Shown here piece by piece: positions 27,447 to 37,833 of a DNA stretch of 41,466 nt. Position 1 is the first letter of the stretch. Each line of letters opens with the position of its first letter. Under the pieces are notes generated by a model, which was not told where the DNA came from, did not search any database, and worked only from the letters and a program-made list of their open reading frames with translations. The translations under genes were made by a program, and so were the position numbers. Source of the stretch: an uncultured Thiotrichales bacterium (GTDB taxonomy: Bacteria > Pseudomonadota > Gammaproteobacteria > CAIRSR01); assembly GCA_903824965.1 (NCBI GenBank), contig CAIJYR010000098.1:1-41466 (forward strand), given 5' to 3'.

Positions 27447-28442
27447 TCATTTTTCTTCGTTGCGCAAACCAGGCAGCGGCCAATTTTCTAACTTGACGCC
27501 GAGTGACAATCCCTTCGAAGCCAGTACATCTTTGATCTCGGTCAGTGATTTTTTGCCGAGATTGGGCGTTTTGAGCAACTCCACCTCGGTGCGTTGAATC
27601 AAGTCGCCGATGAAAAAGATGCTCTCTGCCTTCAGGCAATTCGCCGAACGTACCGTCAGTTCCAAATCGTCCACAGGACGGAGCAAAATCGGATCAACAT
27701 CTGCCCTTCTGGGCAGGTGCATAGATTCTTCTTTGCCCTGCAGCTCCACAAAGATGGACAACTGATCTTGTAGGATGACCGCAGCGGTGCGGATGGTTTC
27801 TTCTGGATCGACCGTGCCATTGGTTTCCAAATCGATGACGAGCCTGTCGAGGTTGGTGCGCTGCTCGACACGAGCACTCTCGACATTGTAGGTGACACGC
27901 CGAATCGGGCTAAACGAAGCATCTAGCATGAGCTTGCCGGTCATGCGATCATCTTCGCCAGCGGCTTGGCGTGCAGAGGCTGGCTGATAGCCACGCCCCC
28001 TCCGTACCACCAGGCGCATGTCGAGTTCCCCACCCTTGGCCAGATTCGCAATCAGGTGATCGGGATTAAAAATCTCCAGATCCGGCTCTACTTGGAGATC
28101 CCTTGCCAACACCTGTCCTGGCCCCTTCTTCGAGAGGGTCATGGTTGACTCGGTGCGGCTACCCACCATACGAATGGCCAATCCCTTGAGGTTCAGCAGA
28201 ATGTCAATTACATCTTCCTGAACGCCGGACTTGGTGGTGTACTCATGAAGTACACCTTCAATCTCGGCTTCGACCACAGCAGCCCCAGGGATGGCGGAGA
28301 GCAAAATCCGCCTGAGGGCATTCCCCAGGGTATGGCCAAAACCGCGTTCAAGGGGCTCGACCGTCACCCGCGCCCGAAAAGGGCTAACGGCTTGAACGTC
28401 GACCAAACGAGGTTTGAGAAGATCAGGCACTGCGCTCTGCAT
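27447..28442 (-). CDS. rpoA: RNA polymerase alpha subunit
   Basis: Alpha dimerises to start RNA polymerase assembly, and its C-terminal domain contacts UP elements and activators. The 331-residue product has the N-terminal motif [19 protein letters not shown] in the family form (here [20 protein letters not shown]) and the C-terminal domain ending in [20 protein letters not shown]. The ATG at 28442 gives the normal start [20 protein letters not shown] four codons earlier is less likely. Confidence 0.98.
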   Translation of the reverse strand: MQSAVPDLLKPRLVDVQAVSPFRARVTVEPLERGFGHTLGNALRRILLSAIPGAAVVEAEIEGVLHEYTTKSGVQEDVIDILLNLKGLAIRMVGSRTESTMTLSKKGPGQVLARDLQVEPDLEIFNPDHLIANLAKGGELDMRLVVRRGRGYQPASARQAAGEDDRMTGKLMLDASFSPIRRVTYNVESARVEQRTNLDRLVIDLETNGTVDPEETIRTAAVILQDQLSIFVELQGKEESMHLPRRADVDPILLRPVDDLELTVRSANCLKAESIFFIGDLIQRTEVELLKTPNLGKKSLTEIKDVLASKGLSLGVKLENWPLPGLRNEEK

Positions 28443-28457
28443 CGGTGGGCCCACGGC

Positions 28458-29084
28458 TTACTTGGAGTACAACTCAACGACCATCTGCTCACGAATACTC
28501 GCGGGCAGATCGCTACGTTCTGGCAAGTGCTTGAAGACGCCTTGCATCTTGCTCATGTCTACGTCCAACCACGCAGGAACACCACGTTGGGTGGCAGCCT
28601 CCATGGCGGCCTTGACGCGCAACTGCTCCTTCGCTTTTTCCACGACGGCAATCACATCGTTAGGGCGCACCAAATAGGAAGGAATATTCACCCGATGGTT
28701 GTTCACGGTAATACCATTGTGGCGCACCAATTGACGGGCTTCCGAACGCGACGCGCCGAAGCCCATATGGTGTACCACGCTGTCCAGACGCGACTCCAGG
28801 GCGCGCAACAGATTTTCACCCGTTGAACCCTTCATGCGATCCGCCTCTTCATAGTAGAGACGGAACTGCCGCTCCAGAACACCGTAGACACGACGGATCT
28901 TCTGCTTCTCACGCAACTGCCCTTCATAATCAGAAAGCCGCGAACGGCGCTGACCATGCTGGCCTGGTGGGAACGGACGCAGATCCACCGCACACTTGGC
29001 CGTGAAACACTTCTCGCCCTTGAGGAAGAGTTTCTCTCCCTCACGCCGACACTGACGACACTTAGAACCGATGTATTTTGCCAC
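28458..29084 (-). CDS. rpsD: 30S ribosomal protein S4 (cysteine-containing form)
   Basis: S4 binds 16S rRNA early in 30S assembly and can repress its own operon. The 208-residue product has the S4 RNA-binding domain ([20 protein letters not shown]). Its N-terminus keeps four cysteines (Cys9, Cys12, Cys26, Cys31), which suggests a zinc site that E. coli S4 has lost. Confidence 0.97.
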   Translation of the reverse strand: MAKYIGSKCRQCRREGEKLFLKGEKCFTAKCAVDLRPFPPGQHGQRRSRLSDYEGQLREKQKIRRVYGVLERQFRLYYEEADRMKGSTGENLLRALESRLDSVVHHMGFGASRSEARQLVRHNGITVNNHRVNIPSYLVRPNDVIAVVEKAKEQLRVKAAMEAATQRGVPAWLDVDMSKMQGVFKHLPERSDLPASIREQMVVELYSK

Positions 29085-29099
29085 AGGAAGCCTCCAGCC

Positions 29100-29489
29100 T
29101 CAGACACGCCGTTTCTTGGGAGGGCGACAACCATTATGGGGAATGGGGGTCACATCGCTGATGTTGGTCACTTTGAACCCCGCTGCGTTCAAAGCACGCA
29201 CCGCAGATTCACGCCCAGGCCCAGGTCCTTTCACCCGTACCTCAACGTTTTTCATGCCAAACTCTTTCACGACATTCCCCACCTTCTCCGCTGCAACCTG
29301 GGCAGCAAAGGGCGTGCTCTTGCGCGATCCACGAAAACCGCTACCCCCTGAGGTAGCCCACGCCAAGGCATTGCCCTGACGATCAGTGATAGTAATGATG
29401 GTGTTATTGAAGGAGGCATGAACGTGAGCCACACCATCGGCAACATTTCTTTTGACGCGCTTGCGAACGCGGCTGACTGCTTTAGCCAT
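29100..29489 (-). CDS. rpsK: 30S ribosomal protein S11
   Basis: The 129-residue product has [20 protein letters not shown] and ends [11 protein letters not shown], the standard S11 signature of the platform protein. It lies between rpsM and rpsD as usual. Confidence 0.98.
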   Translation of the reverse strand: MAKAVSRVRKRVKRNVADGVAHVHASFNNTIITITDRQGNALAWATSGGSGFRGSRKSTPFAAQVAAEKVGNVVKEFGMKNVEVRVKGPGPGRESAVRALNAAGFKVTNISDVTPIPHNGCRPPKKRRV

Positions 29490-29512
29490 AGGTTTCCTGT
29501 CAGGCCAATCAC

Positions 29513-29869
29513 TTACTTCTTAATGGGTTTACGGGGCCCCGTGCGGGTGCGGGCGTTGGTACGGGTGCGTTGGCCGCGCACTGGCAACCCCCTGCGATGA
29601 CGCAAACCGCGATAACAGCCGAGATCCATGAGACGCTTGATGCTCATCGATACTTCGCGTCGTAAATCCCCCTCCACCGTGTATTTGCTCACGGCAGCTC
29701 GCAGGGCTTCGACCTCGGCCTCACTCAGATCACGAACCTTGCGAGTCGGGGCCACTCCTGCAGCCACGCAAATGGCACGGGCATGGCTCGATCCAATGCC
29801 ATAAATGGACTGGAGACCAATCACGGTATGCTTTTGGGCCGGGATATTAATACCAGCAATACGGGCCAT
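29513..29869 (-). CDS. rpsM: 30S ribosomal protein S13
   Basis: The 118-residue product begins [20 protein letters not shown] and has a basic C-terminal tail ([16 protein letters not shown]) that reaches tRNA. Length and order are normal. It is the first gene of the alpha block. Confidence 0.98.
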   Translation of the reverse strand: MARIAGINIPAQKHTVIGLQSIYGIGSSHARAICVAAGVAPTRKVRDLSEAEVEALRAAVSKYTVEGDLRREVSMSIKRLMDLGCYRGLRHRRGLPVRGQRTRTNARTRTGPRKPIKK

Positions 29870-29941
29870 CCACTTCTCTCCTAGGAATCGTCACGCAAGA
29901 TTCGGAATTCTAAATGGCACACCGGAAGATCGCAAGGTCGC

Positions 29942-30055
29942 TCAACCCTGACGCTGCTTATGCCGTGCATCCGTACAGATTACTCGTACAACCCGGTTGC
30001 GACGAACAATCTTACAATTACGGCACATTTTTTTGACGGAAGCACGTACCTTCAT
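29942..30055 (-). CDS. rpmJ: 50S ribosomal protein L36 (zinc-binding form)
   Basis: The 37-residue product reads [20 protein letters not shown] and continues to HKQRQG. Cys11, Cys14, Cys27 and His32 make the zinc-ribbon set. It lies between secY and rpsM, the usual place. Confidence 0.97.
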   Translation of the reverse strand: MKVRASVKKMCRNCKIVRRNRVVRVICTDARHKQRQG

Positions 30056-30142
30056 CAACCTTCCCCTTAGTTATTCTCAATCCGCGCCCCTACATGGGGC
30101 GATGGGCTGCCTGCGTTGCCTTGCCATCAGACCTTCGCAGAA

Positions 30143-31489
30143 TCAACGGATCACACCAGGACGCATACCACCTCTGATGTTCTTTTTCAGCAATCCCTCG
30201 TATTGGTGAGACATGACGTGGGCCTGCACCTGCGCCATAAAGTCCATTACCACTACCACAATGATCAACAACGAGGTTCCACCAAAATAAAAGGGAACAT
30301 GCCAGTTGAGGACGAGAAACTCAGGCAGCAAACACACCGCCGTGATATAAATCGCACCCGCCATCGTCAACCGAGACATCACCTGATCAATATAACGCGC
30401 CGTCTGGTCGCCAGGGCGAAATCCAGGGATAAAGGCACCCGACTTCTTTAGGTTCTCTGCCGTTTCCTTTGGATCGAATACAAGCGCCGTATAGAAAAAA
30501 CAGAAAAAGACGATCGCCAAGGCATACGTCAACACATAAATCGGTTGACCAGGCGACAGAGTCGAGGCAATGTCACGCAGCCACTGCATCCCTTCCGCCT
30601 GACCAAACCACCCCCCCAACGTCGCAGGAAACAAAATGATCGAAGAGGCAAAAATCGGTGGAATCACCCCAGACATATTTAATTTGAGCGGCAAATGGCT
30701 GGTCTGACCCGCGTACATTCGTCGTCCCTGTTGACGCTTGGCATAATTCACTGTGATGCGCCGCTGTCCACGCTCCACAAAGACCACGAAAGCCGTGACC
30801 GCGACCGCAATGGCAAGCAAAAACAGAACCAACAAAGCGTGCATATCTCCACGACTGGCCATCTCTAAAGTCTGACCTACTGCAGCAGGCAAACCAGCCA
30901 CAATACCTGCAAAAATGATCATCGAGATACCATTGCCAATCCCACGCTCAGTCACCTGCTCGCCCAACCACATCAGAAAGACCGTCCCCGTGACCAACGA
31001 AATCGTTGCAACAAAACGGAATCCCCAACCAGGACCGACCACCACCGTATGTCCCCCCGCAACCTGGGCCTCTAAGGCAATCGCTACGCCCAACGCCTGC
31101 AAGGTTGCAAGGACTACCGTACAATACCGCGTGTACTGTGTGATCTTACGCCGACCCGATTCTCCCTCTTTTTTCAACTGCTCCAGTTTGGGATGTACCA
31201 CCGTGAGCAGTTGTATAATGATCGAGGCAGAAATGTACGGCATAATTCCAAGCGCGAACACCGTCAGGCGACGCAAAGCCCCCCCCGAGAACATGTTAAA
31301 CATGTCCAAGATGGTGCCCTTTTGCGCATTGAAGAGATCCGCCAAAGCCTGTGGATCGATCCCAGGCACTGGGACATGTGCCCCAATCCGAAATACGACC
31401 ATCGCACCCAAGAGAAACAGGAGACGCTGCTTGAGTTCGGTAAGTTTACCGAGTCCTCCTCCGCCAATACCCGTACTAAGCATGGCCAT
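30143..31489 (-). CDS. secY: Preprotein translocase subunit SecY
   Basis: SecY forms the protein-conducting channel of the inner membrane. The 448-residue product has ten hydrophobic segments, with [17 protein letters not shown] in helix 2 and the cytoplasmic loop [15 protein letters not shown]. The ATG at 31489 overlaps the rplO stop by one base (TGATG). Confidence 0.98.
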   Translation of the reverse strand: MAMLSTGIGGGGLGKLTELKQRLLFLLGAMVVFRIGAHVPVPGIDPQALADLFNAQKGTILDMFNMFSGGALRRLTVFALGIMPYISASIIIQLLTVVHPKLEQLKKEGESGRRKITQYTRYCTVVLATLQALGVAIALEAQVAGGHTVVVGPGWGFRFVATISLVTGTVFLMWLGEQVTERGIGNGISMIIFAGIVAGLPAAVGQTLEMASRGDMHALLVLFLLAIAVAVTAFVVFVERGQRRITVNYAKRQQGRRMYAGQTSHLPLKLNMSGVIPPIFASSIILFPATLGGWFGQAEGMQWLRDIASTLSPGQPIYVLTYALAIVFFCFFYTALVFDPKETAENLKKSGAFIPGFRPGDQTARYIDQVMSRLTMAGAIYITAVCLLPEFLVLNWHVPFYFGGTSLLIIVVVVMDFMAQVQAHVMSHQYEGLLKKNIRGGMRPGVIR

Positions 31490-31923
31490 CAACTCTCTAC
31501 GGAACCACCTGCCGCTTCAATCGCCGCACGAGCACCAGCACTCGCCCCAACGCCCTTGAGCGCAACGGCACGATCCAACACGCCACGAACAATGACTTTA
31601 GCACCTTTTGCCGTGCGCGGTACGATCCCAGCCCCTTTGAGGACAGCCAGATCGATAACCCCCTCCGGCATACAGTTCAACTGGTACAAGCGAACCTCTG
31701 CGACATCATTGGCGGTGAGCGACAAAAACCCAAACTTCGGTAGCCGCCGCTGCAACGGCATCTGTCCGCCCTCGAAGCCGACCTTATGATACCCACCGGC
31801 GCGTGCGCTCTGGCCTTTGTGACCACGACCGGACGTTTTACCAAGACCCGAACCAATGCCGCGACCGAGCCGCTTGGCAGTAGGCTTAGAACCCGGTGCG
31901 GGCTTGAGCGTGTTCATCTTCAT
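31489..31923 (-). CDS. rplO: 50S ribosomal protein L15
   Basis: The 144-residue product has the Gly-rich basic N-terminus [19 protein letters not shown] and [18 protein letters not shown]. Its ATG overlaps the rpmD stop by four bases (ATGA). Confidence 0.98.
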   Translation of the reverse strand: MKMNTLKPAPGSKPTAKRLGRGIGSGLGKTSGRGHKGQSARAGGYHKVGFEGGQMPLQRRLPKFGFLSLTANDVAEVRLYQLNCMPEGVIDLAVLKGAGIVPRTAKGAKVIVRGVLDRAVALKGVGASAGARAAIEAAGGSVES

Positions 31924-32111
31924 GGCGCAACGTCCTCTACACGGAGCAAATAAGAAACCTTGCGGATCATCCCCCGAATCGGGAGTGTGTCCTGCAACAA
32001 CACCGTCTGGCCAATGCGACGCAGACCCAGGCCCATCACGGTTGCCCTGTGAGCAGGCAAACGGCCATAACGACTACGCACCAGGGTAACTTTCAGGGTT
32101 TTGTCAGCCAT
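31920..32111 (-). CDS. rpmD: 50S ribosomal protein L30
   Basis: The 63-residue product starts [20 protein letters not shown] and has the conserved [16 protein letters not shown]. The ATG at 32111 is chosen over a GTG three codons earlier. Confidence 0.96.
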   Translation of the reverse strand: MADKTLKVTLVRSRYGRLPAHRATVMGLGLRRIGQTVLLQDTLPIRGMIRKVSYLLRVEDVAP

Positions 32112-32134
32112 ACCATCCACTCATCAATGTACAG

Positions 32135-32158
32135 GAAACCAAGAAACCAAGAAACCAA
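32135..32158. repeat. GAAACCAA x3 tandem repeat in the rpsE-rpmD spacer
   Basis: Three perfect 8-bp copies lie between two ribosomal protein genes. It is one of several short perfect direct repeats in spacers of this window (compare 4721-4747 and 35281-35298). Confidence 0.8.
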
Positions 32159-32177
32159 GATACGTGTACCCGGAACC

Positions 32178-32684
32178 TCAGCCCAAAATCTCTTCGATGC
32201 TCTTGCCACGTTTGGCGGCAACGATCTCAGGGGCGTGCATGGCACGCAGTCCACGGAGGGTAGCACGCACTACGTTGATGGGATTGGTCGATCCCATCGA
32301 CTTGGCGAGGACGTCTTTGATGCCAACCACCTCAAAAACCGCACGCATCGCGCCTCCGGCAATGATCCCCGTTCCCTCGGAAGCAGGCTGCATGTAGACA
32401 CGCGCCGCACCATGTTCAGCAGTCACAGGATAATGCAGAGTCTGGCCTTTCAGGGGCACTTTGCGCAGGTTACGACGCGCACTCTCCATGGCCTTCTGAA
32501 TGGCCGCAGGCACCTCTCGCGCCTTGCCACGACCAATACCCACCCGGCCAGAACCGTCACCCACCACCGTCAGGGCAGAAAAACCAAACTGCCGCCCACC
32601 CTTCACCACCTTGGCTACGCGATTGACAGCAACCAGCTTCTCTTGCAGACCATCATTGTTCTTGGGAACGTCATAGGATGCCAT
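32178..32684 (-). CDS. rpsE: 30S ribosomal protein S5
   Basis: The 168-residue product has the double-stranded RNA-binding S5 domain ([20 protein letters not shown]) and the C-terminal fold with [20 protein letters not shown]. Length and position are normal. Confidence 0.98.
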   Translation of the reverse strand: MASYDVPKNNDGLQEKLVAVNRVAKVVKGGRQFGFSALTVVGDGSGRVGIGRGKAREVPAAIQKAMESARRNLRKVPLKGQTLHYPVTAEHGAARVYMQPASEGTGIIAGGAMRAVFEVVGIKDVLAKSMGSTNPINVVRATLRGLRAMHAPEIVAAKRGKSIEEILG

Positions 32685-32738
32685 GGATCAACCTTATTTT
32701 CAGTATGCACACACGCGAAAAACCGCTACCACCGCAGA

Positions 32739-33092
32739 TCAGAACTGGAGACCCTGCTCACGGGCTGCGTCGGCCAGCGCCTTGACACGCCCATGGTACT
32801 GGAAGCCCGCACGATCAAAAGCAACGGCCGTAATCCCCGCAGCCAAGGCCCGTTCCGCCACCAACCGACCCACCGCCGCCGCAGCCTGGATGTTGCCTGT
32901 ATAGGGCAGACTGGACTTCAGTGCCTCTTCCACCGTCGAGGCGGCCACCAAAACGCGACCCCCATCGGGACTGATGACCTGGGCGTACATATGACGCGGC
33001 GTGCGATGTACACACAGACGCACAACACAAAGCTCGCGAATCTTAGCACGGGTACGCAGCGCACGCCGCAACCGGGCGGTTTTCTTCTCCAT
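32739..33092 (-). CDS. rplR: 50S ribosomal protein L18
   Basis: The 117-residue product binds 5S rRNA. It has a basic N-terminus ([12 protein letters not shown]) and the C-terminal motif [20 protein letters not shown]. It lies 8 bp after rplF. Confidence 0.98.
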   Translation of the reverse strand: MEKKTARLRRALRTRAKIRELCVVRLCVHRTPRHMYAQVISPDGGRVLVAASTVEEALKSSLPYTGNIQAAAAVGRLVAERALAAGITAVAFDRAGFQYHGRVKALADAAREQGLQF

Positions 33093-33100
33093 ACTACCCC

Positions 33101-33628
33101 CTACTTCTTTTTGGCCTCTTTGCGGACAATGACCTCGTCCGAGTACTTCACACCTTTGCCTTTGTAAGGCTCCGGCGACCGATAGGCACGAATGTTGGCG
33201 GCGACCTGTCCCACCAATTGGCGATCCAGCCCTTTGATTAGAATCTCTGTGGCAGAAGGGGTTTCGATCACCACCCCTTCAGGCACATCAAACACCAGAG
33301 GGTGAGAAAACCCAAGCGTGAGGTTCAGTTTACGCCCCTGCGCCTGTGCACGATACCCAACACCGACGAGGTCAAGCTTACGCTGAAAACCAACCGTCAC
33401 ACCCTTGATCATATTCGCAAGCAGGGCGCGTGTCGTACCGGCATGACGATCCACTGCATCCACCAAAGGCGTGACCTGGACGACATTGCCCTCTTGGGTC
33501 ATCTGCACCTGAGGGAAAATCGCCTGCTCCAACTCACCCTTGGGGCCTTTGACACGCAAACGCCCGCTGTCAATAGCTACCTGTACGCCCGCAGGGACGA
33601 CCACAGGCTTCTTCGCAATTCTAGACAT
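33101..33628 (-). CDS. rplF: 50S ribosomal protein L6
   Basis: The 175-residue product starts [17 protein letters not shown] and ends with [20 protein letters not shown], the L6 signature. The ATG at 33628 matches the family. The frame to 33655 adds nine residues inside the rpsH end. Confidence 0.97.
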   Translation of the reverse strand: MSRIAKKPVVVPAGVQVAIDSGRLRVKGPKGELEQAIFPQVQMTQEGNVVQVTPLVDAVDRHAGTTRALLANMIKGVTVGFQRKLDLVGVGYRAQAQGRKLNLTLGFSHPLVFDVPEGVVIETPSATEILIKGLDRQLVGQVAANIRAYRSPEPYKGKGVKYSDEVIVRKEAKKK

Positions 33629-33639
33629 CGACGCACCCG

Positions 33640-34035
33640 TCAAAAGACATGACACAAAACTTCACCACCCTGTCCCATGGCACGCGCCGCGCGATCAGTC
33701 ATGATCCCCTTCGGCGTCGAGACAATGGCAACCCCCAATCCCCCCATGACTTTCGGCAGTTCGTTACGACCCTTGTAGGTGCGTAAGCCCGGACGACTGA
33801 CACGTCGTACCTGCTCAATGACGGGGGAGCCCTGAAAATACTTCAGCACAATTGTCAACACCGGCTTGCCACCGACGTCTTGCACGGTAGCCTCTTGGAT
33901 GTACCCCTCTTGCTTGAGCACCGCCGCGATGGCGCACTTCAATTTGGACGAGGGCATAGCCACTTCTGGCTTATGCAGCGATTGGCCATTGCGGATGCGG
34001 GTCAGCATATCCGCGATTGGGTCAGTCATGCTCAT
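33640..34035 (-). CDS. rpsH: 30S ribosomal protein S8
   Basis: S8 binds the 16S central domain and, in E. coli, represses the spc operon. The 131-residue product starts [18 protein letters not shown] and has [20 protein letters not shown]. It is separated from rpsN by 382 bp instead of the usual few bases, because of an inserted element. Confidence 0.98.
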   Translation of the reverse strand: MSMTDPIADMLTRIRNGQSLHKPEVAMPSSKLKCAIAAVLKQEGYIQEATVQDVGGKPVLTIVLKYFQGSPVIEQVRRVSRPGLRTYKGRNELPKVMGGLGVAIVSTPKGIMTDRAARAMGQGGEVLCHVF

Positions 34036-34047
34036 CAGTGTCTCCGA

Positions 34048-34172
34048 GAAACCCTGCCCTTTAAGGACAGGGATGAAAGGAGACGGTTTTGGGTAACCGT
34101 CAGTGTTCAGGTGCCGAACTTTCCCGGCTGTCAGCCCTTACGGGCCTAGTGACGCACACCTTCCGGTGTGGC
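34048..34172 (-). ncRNA. Structured omegaRNA-like RNA segment
   Basis: Five stems with short loops occur in 125 bases: CACACC-GGAA-GGTGTG (34155-34170, minus-strand reading), GCCC-GTAA-GGGC (34134-34145), GGCT-GAC-AGCC (34126-34136, competing with the previous stem), GACGGTT-AACCGTC (34082-34101) and CCCTGTCCTT-AAAGGGCAGGG (34052-34072). On the minus strand this is the order of a tnpB 3' end followed by its right end. The bases after it, which would be a guide in an active omegaRNA, are the start of rpsH. It is transcribed with the operon. Confidence 0.5.
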
Positions 34173-34349
34173 TCCCCTTGCCAAGGTTCCAACGCAGCAT
34201 ATTGTAACAGACCGTTTCGTAGTTACCCGAACCTTGTCTGCACCTACTGCTTTCAGTAACCTGGAGTTAAGGAAGCGCCCCAGGGGGGCAAGTCTTGTAC
34301 TTCGTTGCAACGTAGTCCAATTACTCAAACTTCGGACGACCAACCCCAT
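34146..34349 (-). pseudogene. 67-codon relic ORF, possible TnpB C-terminal tail
   Basis: The frame runs from ATG to TAG and includes RFLNSRLLKAVGADKVRVTT and GTLARGATPEGVRH. It has no catalytic or zinc-ribbon motif. Its basic composition and its position directly before the hairpin cluster fit the last part of an OrfB/TnpB gene. It may not be translated. Confidence 0.4.
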
Positions 34350-34417
34350 GGATCCCTTTCACAGAGCCACCCGCCTAAAAGAGGGGTGGTTGACAGGTAA
34401 AAAGTCGGTAAAAGCCA

Positions 34418-34723
34418 TCACCAGCTTGCCTTGACCAACCCAGGGATATCGCCACGCATGGCAGCCTCACGCAATTTGTTGCGTGCGAGACCAAACTTAC
34501 GGTAATACCCATGCGGCCGACCCGTAATACGGCACCGATTGTGCTGGCGTACCGGACTCGAATCCCGAGGCAAAGCCCACAACTGGTGGGCAGCCTCTGC
34601 ACGTTCCTCATCACTCAGGAACTGATCAATGATGCGCTTCTTGATCTCAGCACGCCGAGCTGCGTACTTTTTGACCAATTGGGTGCGACGCTTCTCGCGA
34701 TTCGCCATGCAGGTCTTTGCCAT
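34418..34723 (-). CDS. rpsN: 30S ribosomal protein S14 (long, zinc-free form)
   Basis: The 101-residue product starts [20 protein letters not shown] and ends with [20 protein letters not shown], then [13 protein letters not shown]. The length is that of the zinc-independent type. It starts two bases after the rplE stop. The gap after it is abnormal (see the insert). Confidence 0.97.
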   Translation of the reverse strand: MAKTCMANREKRRTQLVKKYAARRAEIKKRIIDQFLSDEERAEAAHQLWALPRDSSPVRQHNRCRITGRPHGYYRKFGLARNKLREAAMRGDIPGLVKASW

Positions 34724-34725
34724 GA

Positions 34726-35265
34726 TCAACTCCGGAAAGGAAAACGGAAGGCTTGAAGCAACGCACGACCTTCCTCATCGGAGCGGGCCGTCGTGGTAAT
34801 GGTAATGTCCAACCCGCGCAAGCGATCGATCTTGTCGTAATCAATCTCGGGAAAAATAATCTGTTCCTTCACGCCCAGGCTAAAGTTGCCCCGCCCATCG
34901 AACGAACGAGGACTCACCCCACGAAAATCACGAACACGCGGGATGGCAACACTCACCAAGCGATCAAAAAACTCGTACATACGATCCCGACGCAGCGTCA
35001 CCTTACAGCCAATCGGCCACCCCTCACGAATCTTGAAGGCTGCAATCGATTGCCGCGCTTTGGTGGTCACAGGTTTTTGGCCCGCGATCTTGGTCAGATC
35101 CGCCACTGCGCTGTCTAAGACCTTTTTGTCCGAGACAGACTCACCCACCCCCATATTGAGGGTAATCTTAGTCAGGCGCGGCACCTGCATCACGCTCGTA
35201 TAGCCAAACTGCTCCATCAATTGTGGAACAATCACCTGAAGATAATGCGTTTTCAACCGAGACAT
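34726..35265 (-). CDS. rplE: 50S ribosomal protein L5
   Basis: The 179-residue product binds 5S rRNA. It has [15 protein letters not shown] and [20 protein letters not shown]. The ATG at 35265 is chosen over a TTG two codons upstream. Confidence 0.98.
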   Translation of the reverse strand: MSRLKTHYLQVIVPQLMEQFGYTSVMQVPRLTKITLNMGVGESVSDKKVLDSAVADLTKIAGQKPVTTKARQSIAAFKIREGWPIGCKVTLRRDRMYEFFDRLVSVAIPRVRDFRGVSPRSFDGRGNFSLGVKEQIIFPEIDYDKIDRLRGLDITITTTARSDEEGRALLQAFRFPFRS

Positions 35266-35280
35266 GACCAACCTACCTAG

Positions 35281-35298
35281 CTTATGCTTATGCTTATG
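35281..35298. repeat. CTTATG x3 tandem repeat in the rplX-rplE spacer
   Basis: Three perfect 6-bp copies lie in an 84-bp spacer, which is long for this position in the spc operon. Confidence 0.75.
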
Positions 35299-35349
35299 GA
35301 CGTCACGACGCCACCGTGAAAGATACAGACAACAACCGGAGCCATTCCA

Positions 35350-35670
35350 TCAGGTGTCGATTATCTCATGATTCGACTTAAAATAACGCACCTTGCTGCC
35401 ATCTTCCAAGAAACGGAACCCAACCCGACTGGGCTTACGCGTCGCAGCATTGTAAATAGCCACATTGGAAATGTGAATCGACATCGCTTTCTCAACGATG
35501 TCGGCGCTGATATTCCGTCCCGGATTGCCACGGGTATGGCGCTTGGCGATGTTCACACCCTCGACCACAACACGCCCCGCATCGGGTAGGACGCGCTCCA
35601 CAACGCCGCGCTTTCCTTTGTCTTTTCCGGTGATGACAACGACCTGATCACCTTTCTTGATTTTGTTCAT
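35350..35670 (-). CDS. rplX: 50S ribosomal protein L24
   Basis: The 106-residue product starts [20 protein letters not shown], a KOW motif, and contains [15 protein letters not shown]. It is an early 23S rRNA binder. Length is normal. Confidence 0.98.
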   Translation of the reverse strand: MNKIKKGDQVVVITGKDKGKRGVVERVLPDAGRVVVEGVNIAKRHTRGNPGRNISADIVEKAMSIHISNVAIYNAATRKPSRVGFRFLEDGSKVRYFKSNHEIIDT

Positions 35671-35683
35671 TGTTCGATTTGCC

Positions 35684-36052
35684 TCACAAGACCTCGGGTG
35701 CCAGCGAAATGATCTTCATAAAACGATCGCCGCGCAACTCACGAGTCACCGGGCCAAAGATACGCGTACCAATCGGTTGAAGCTGGTTGTTGAGCAGCAC
35801 AGCCGCATTGCCGTCAAAACGCACGAGAGATCCATCGGGTCGGCGCACGCCCTTACGGGTACGCACAACCACGGCATCATACACATCGCCTTTCTTCACC
35901 TTGCCACGCGGAATGGCCTCACGGATACTCACCTTGATGATATCCCCAATCCCCGCATAACGCCGCTTCGATCCACCCAGCACCTTGATACACATCAACC
36001 TGCGTGCACCGCTGTTGTCCGCAGCGTCAAGGACGGTCTGCATCTGAATCAC
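35684..36052 (-). CDS. rplN: 50S ribosomal protein L14
   Basis: The 122-residue product has [20 protein letters not shown] and ends [19 protein letters not shown] start at 36052 with GGGAGGGG five bases upstream gives the normal N-terminus MIQMQT. The frame to 36076 is longer than any homologue I know. Confidence 0.96.
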   Translation of the reverse strand: MIQMQTVLDAADNSGARRLMCIKVLGGSKRRYAGIGDIIKVSIREAIPRGKVKKGDVYDAVVVRTRKGVRRPDGSLVRFDGNAAVLLNNQLQPIGTRIFGPVTRELRGDRFMKIISLAPEVL

Positions 36053-36097
36053 GATAACCCCTCCCAGTGAGCACACCCACGTTGCCGTGTGCTGTCT

Positions 36098-36373
36098 TCA
36101 AACCCCACGAGCACGCTCTAACACTTCTACCAAACGCCAGTTCTTTGTCTTGGCAAGGGGTCTGCACTGCTCAATGGCAACCACATCCCCTTCACGACAC
36201 GTATTCTCTTCGTCGTGTGCATGGTACTTGCTCGAGCGACGCATGTACTTCTGGTAGAGCGGGTGTTTCACCTGACGTTCTACCAGAACCGTGATGGTTT
36301 TGTCCATCTTGTGACTCACCACACGCCCGGTCACCTTGCGGCTAACCTTTTCTACTGCCACTGGCTCACCCAT
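36098..36373 (-). CDS. rpsQ: 30S ribosomal protein S17
   Basis: The 91-residue product has the OB-fold motif [19 protein letters not shown] and [19 protein letters not shown]. Length and order are normal. Confidence 0.98.
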   Translation of the reverse strand: MGEPVAVEKVSRKVTGRVVSHKMDKTITVLVERQVKHPLYQKYMRRSSKYHAHDEENTCREGDVVAIEQCRPLAKTKNWRLVEVLERARGV

Positions 36374-36400
36374 GATACTTCCCTCAATTGGCTCAGCGCC

Positions 36401-36589
36401 TTAAGTCTTTTCGCGCAAGACCGTCTTGACCCGAGCAATGTTACGGCGCACTGCCTTAAATTGGTGATTCTTCGTGAATTGCTGGGAAGACGCACGCTGC
36501 ATACGCAGGCTAAAATGCTCGCGCAACAAGGCCAGCAGTTCGTTTCTGAGGTCGCCGACCCCTTTGGTTCTCAGCTCTGAGGCATCCAT
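36401..36589 (-). CDS. rpmC: 50S ribosomal protein L29
   Basis: The 62-residue helical product has [19 protein letters not shown] in the family form (here [19 protein letters not shown]). The ATG at 36589 overlaps the rplP stop by one base. A GTG one codon earlier is possible. Confidence 0.96.
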   Translation of the reverse strand: MDASELRTKGVGDLRNELLALLREHFSLRMQRASSQQFTKNHQFKAVRRNIARVKTVLREKT

Positions 36590-37002
36590 CACATCACCGT
36601 CCGCAGCACAAAAGTAGTCTGTACAGGAAGCTTTGCCGACGCCAAGCGAAACGCCTCACGGGCCACCTCTTCGCTTACGCCTTCCATCTCGTACAACATC
36701 CGACCCGGTTGGATCTGGGCCACCCAGAACTCCACCGCCCCCTTTCCATTGCCCATACGCACTTCCAAGGGTTTCTTGGTGATCGGCTTGTCTGGAAACA
36801 CACGAATCCACAGCTTGCCACCGCGTTTGACGCAACGACTCACCGCACGTCGGGCCGCCTCAATCTGGCGCGAAGTCAGTTGCCCCCAATCCAACGATTT
36901 GAGGCCATAGGTGCCAAAACTAACCTTGTTGGCACTCGTCGCCACTCCACGGTTGCGGAGCTTTTGCTGCTTGCGAAATTTGGTTCTCTTGGGCTGCAAC
37001 AC
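36589..37002 (-). CDS. rplP: 50S ribosomal protein L16
   Basis: The 137-residue product starts [19 protein letters not shown] and has the central [19 protein letters not shown]. It lies near the peptidyl transferase centre. It starts 2 bp after rpsC. Confidence 0.98.
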   Translation of the reverse strand: MLQPKRTKFRKQQKLRNRGVATSANKVSFGTYGLKSLDWGQLTSRQIEAARRAVSRCVKRGGKLWIRVFPDKPITKKPLEVRMGNGKGAVEFWVAQIQPGRMLYEMEGVSEEVAREAFRLASAKLPVQTTFVLRTVM

Positions 37003-37004
37003 GA

Positions 37005-37820
37005 TCAGTGACTCCTCTCACCACGATCACCACGATCACCACGTCCGCCGCGCTCACCACGATCGCCATGCTCACCACGATCGCCACGCCCACCCCGTTC
37101 GCCTCGCTCACCGCGATTGGGACGTTCACTGCGCGTCGGTGTCTCTGCCGGTTTCGCAGCAGCTGCGGCCGCTTCTGCAAGCGCCTCACGACCCCCAAGC
37201 ACCTCACCCTTAAAGATCCAGACTTTTACGCCAATGACCCCGTAGGTGGTGTGAGCTTCTGCAAGACCGTAATCAATGTCCGCACGGAACGTATGCAGCG
37301 GCACACGACCCTCGTGGTACCACTCGCTACGCGCAATCTCAGCACCATTGAGGCGACCCGAGATACGTACCTTAATGCCCAAACCACCAATCCGCATGGC
37401 ATTGGTCACGGCACGCTTCATCGCACGACGAAACATGATACGTTTTTCAAGCTGCTGGGCAATGTTCTCCGCTACCAACTGGGCATCCAGTTCGGCTTTG
37501 CGGATCTCCTCAATGGAGACACGTACCGGCATTCCCATGCGCTTGGCCAAATCCTTACGAAGGGCATCAATGTCTTCGCCCTTTTTGCCAATCACAATCC
37601 CGGGTCGCGCGGTATGGATGGTAATGTGCGCTTCACGCGTCAACCGCTCAATGTGGATGCGACCCACCGAGGCTGCGGCCAGCTTTTTGTGCAAATACTC
37701 CCTGATCGCAATGTCTACATTGAGATAATCCGGGAAATTCTTGCTGTTGGCATACCACTTAGCGTTCCAATCGCGAACAATGCCAAGACGGATACCGATC
37801 GGATTGACTTTATGACCCAT
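37005..37820 (-). CDS. rpsC: 30S ribosomal protein S3 with RG/RGD-rich C-terminal extension
   Basis: S3 lines the mRNA entry channel. The KH domain ([20 protein letters not shown]) and the C-terminal domain ([20 protein letters not shown]) are complete by about residue 215. The product has 271 residues against 233 in E. coli. The extra tail is an Ala/Pro linker followed by about 35 residues built almost only of Arg, Gly, Glu and Asp ([12 protein letters not shown]-like units). The tail is encoded by short, near-tandem DNA repeats at 37008-37120, prone to length variation. Confidence 0.97.
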   Translation of the reverse strand: MGHKVNPIGIRLGIVRDWNAKWYANSKNFPDYLNVDIAIREYLHKKLAAASVGRIHIERLTREAHITIHTARPGIVIGKKGEDIDALRKDLAKRMGMPVRVSIEEIRKAELDAQLVAENIAQQLEKRIMFRRAMKRAVTNAMRIGGLGIKVRISGRLNGAEIARSEWYHEGRVPLHTFRADIDYGLAEAHTTYGVIGVKVWIFKGEVLGGREALAEAAAAAAKPAETPTRSERPNRGERGERGGRGDRGEHGDRGERGGRGDRGDRGERSH

Positions 37821-37833
37821 GCTAACCCCGCGG

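Larger units (their letters stand above)
34040..34400 (-). mobile_element. Probable IS200/IS605-type tnpB remnant in the ribosomal operon
   Basis: The rpsN-rpsH gap is 382 bp where 10-40 bp is normal. It has a hairpin near each end (34367-34389, CCACCC/GGGTGG; 34052-34072, CCCTG/CAGGG), as IS200/IS605 elements have at their left and right ends. A relic frame lies in the middle and a dense set of hairpins near the rpsH side. No transposase domain survives. The family assignment rests on layout and on my recollection of such right ends, not on a search. Confidence 0.5.

Noticed and set aside
28245-28826. Long open frames on the plus strand opposite ribosomal genes
   Set aside because: They mirror highly conserved minus-strand genes, have no ribosome sites and no recognisable products.
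34036-34417. Group II intron fragment between rpsN and rpsH
   Set aside because: No domain V hairpin or GUGYG 5' boundary could be found. The hairpin arrangement fits an IS200/IS605 end better.
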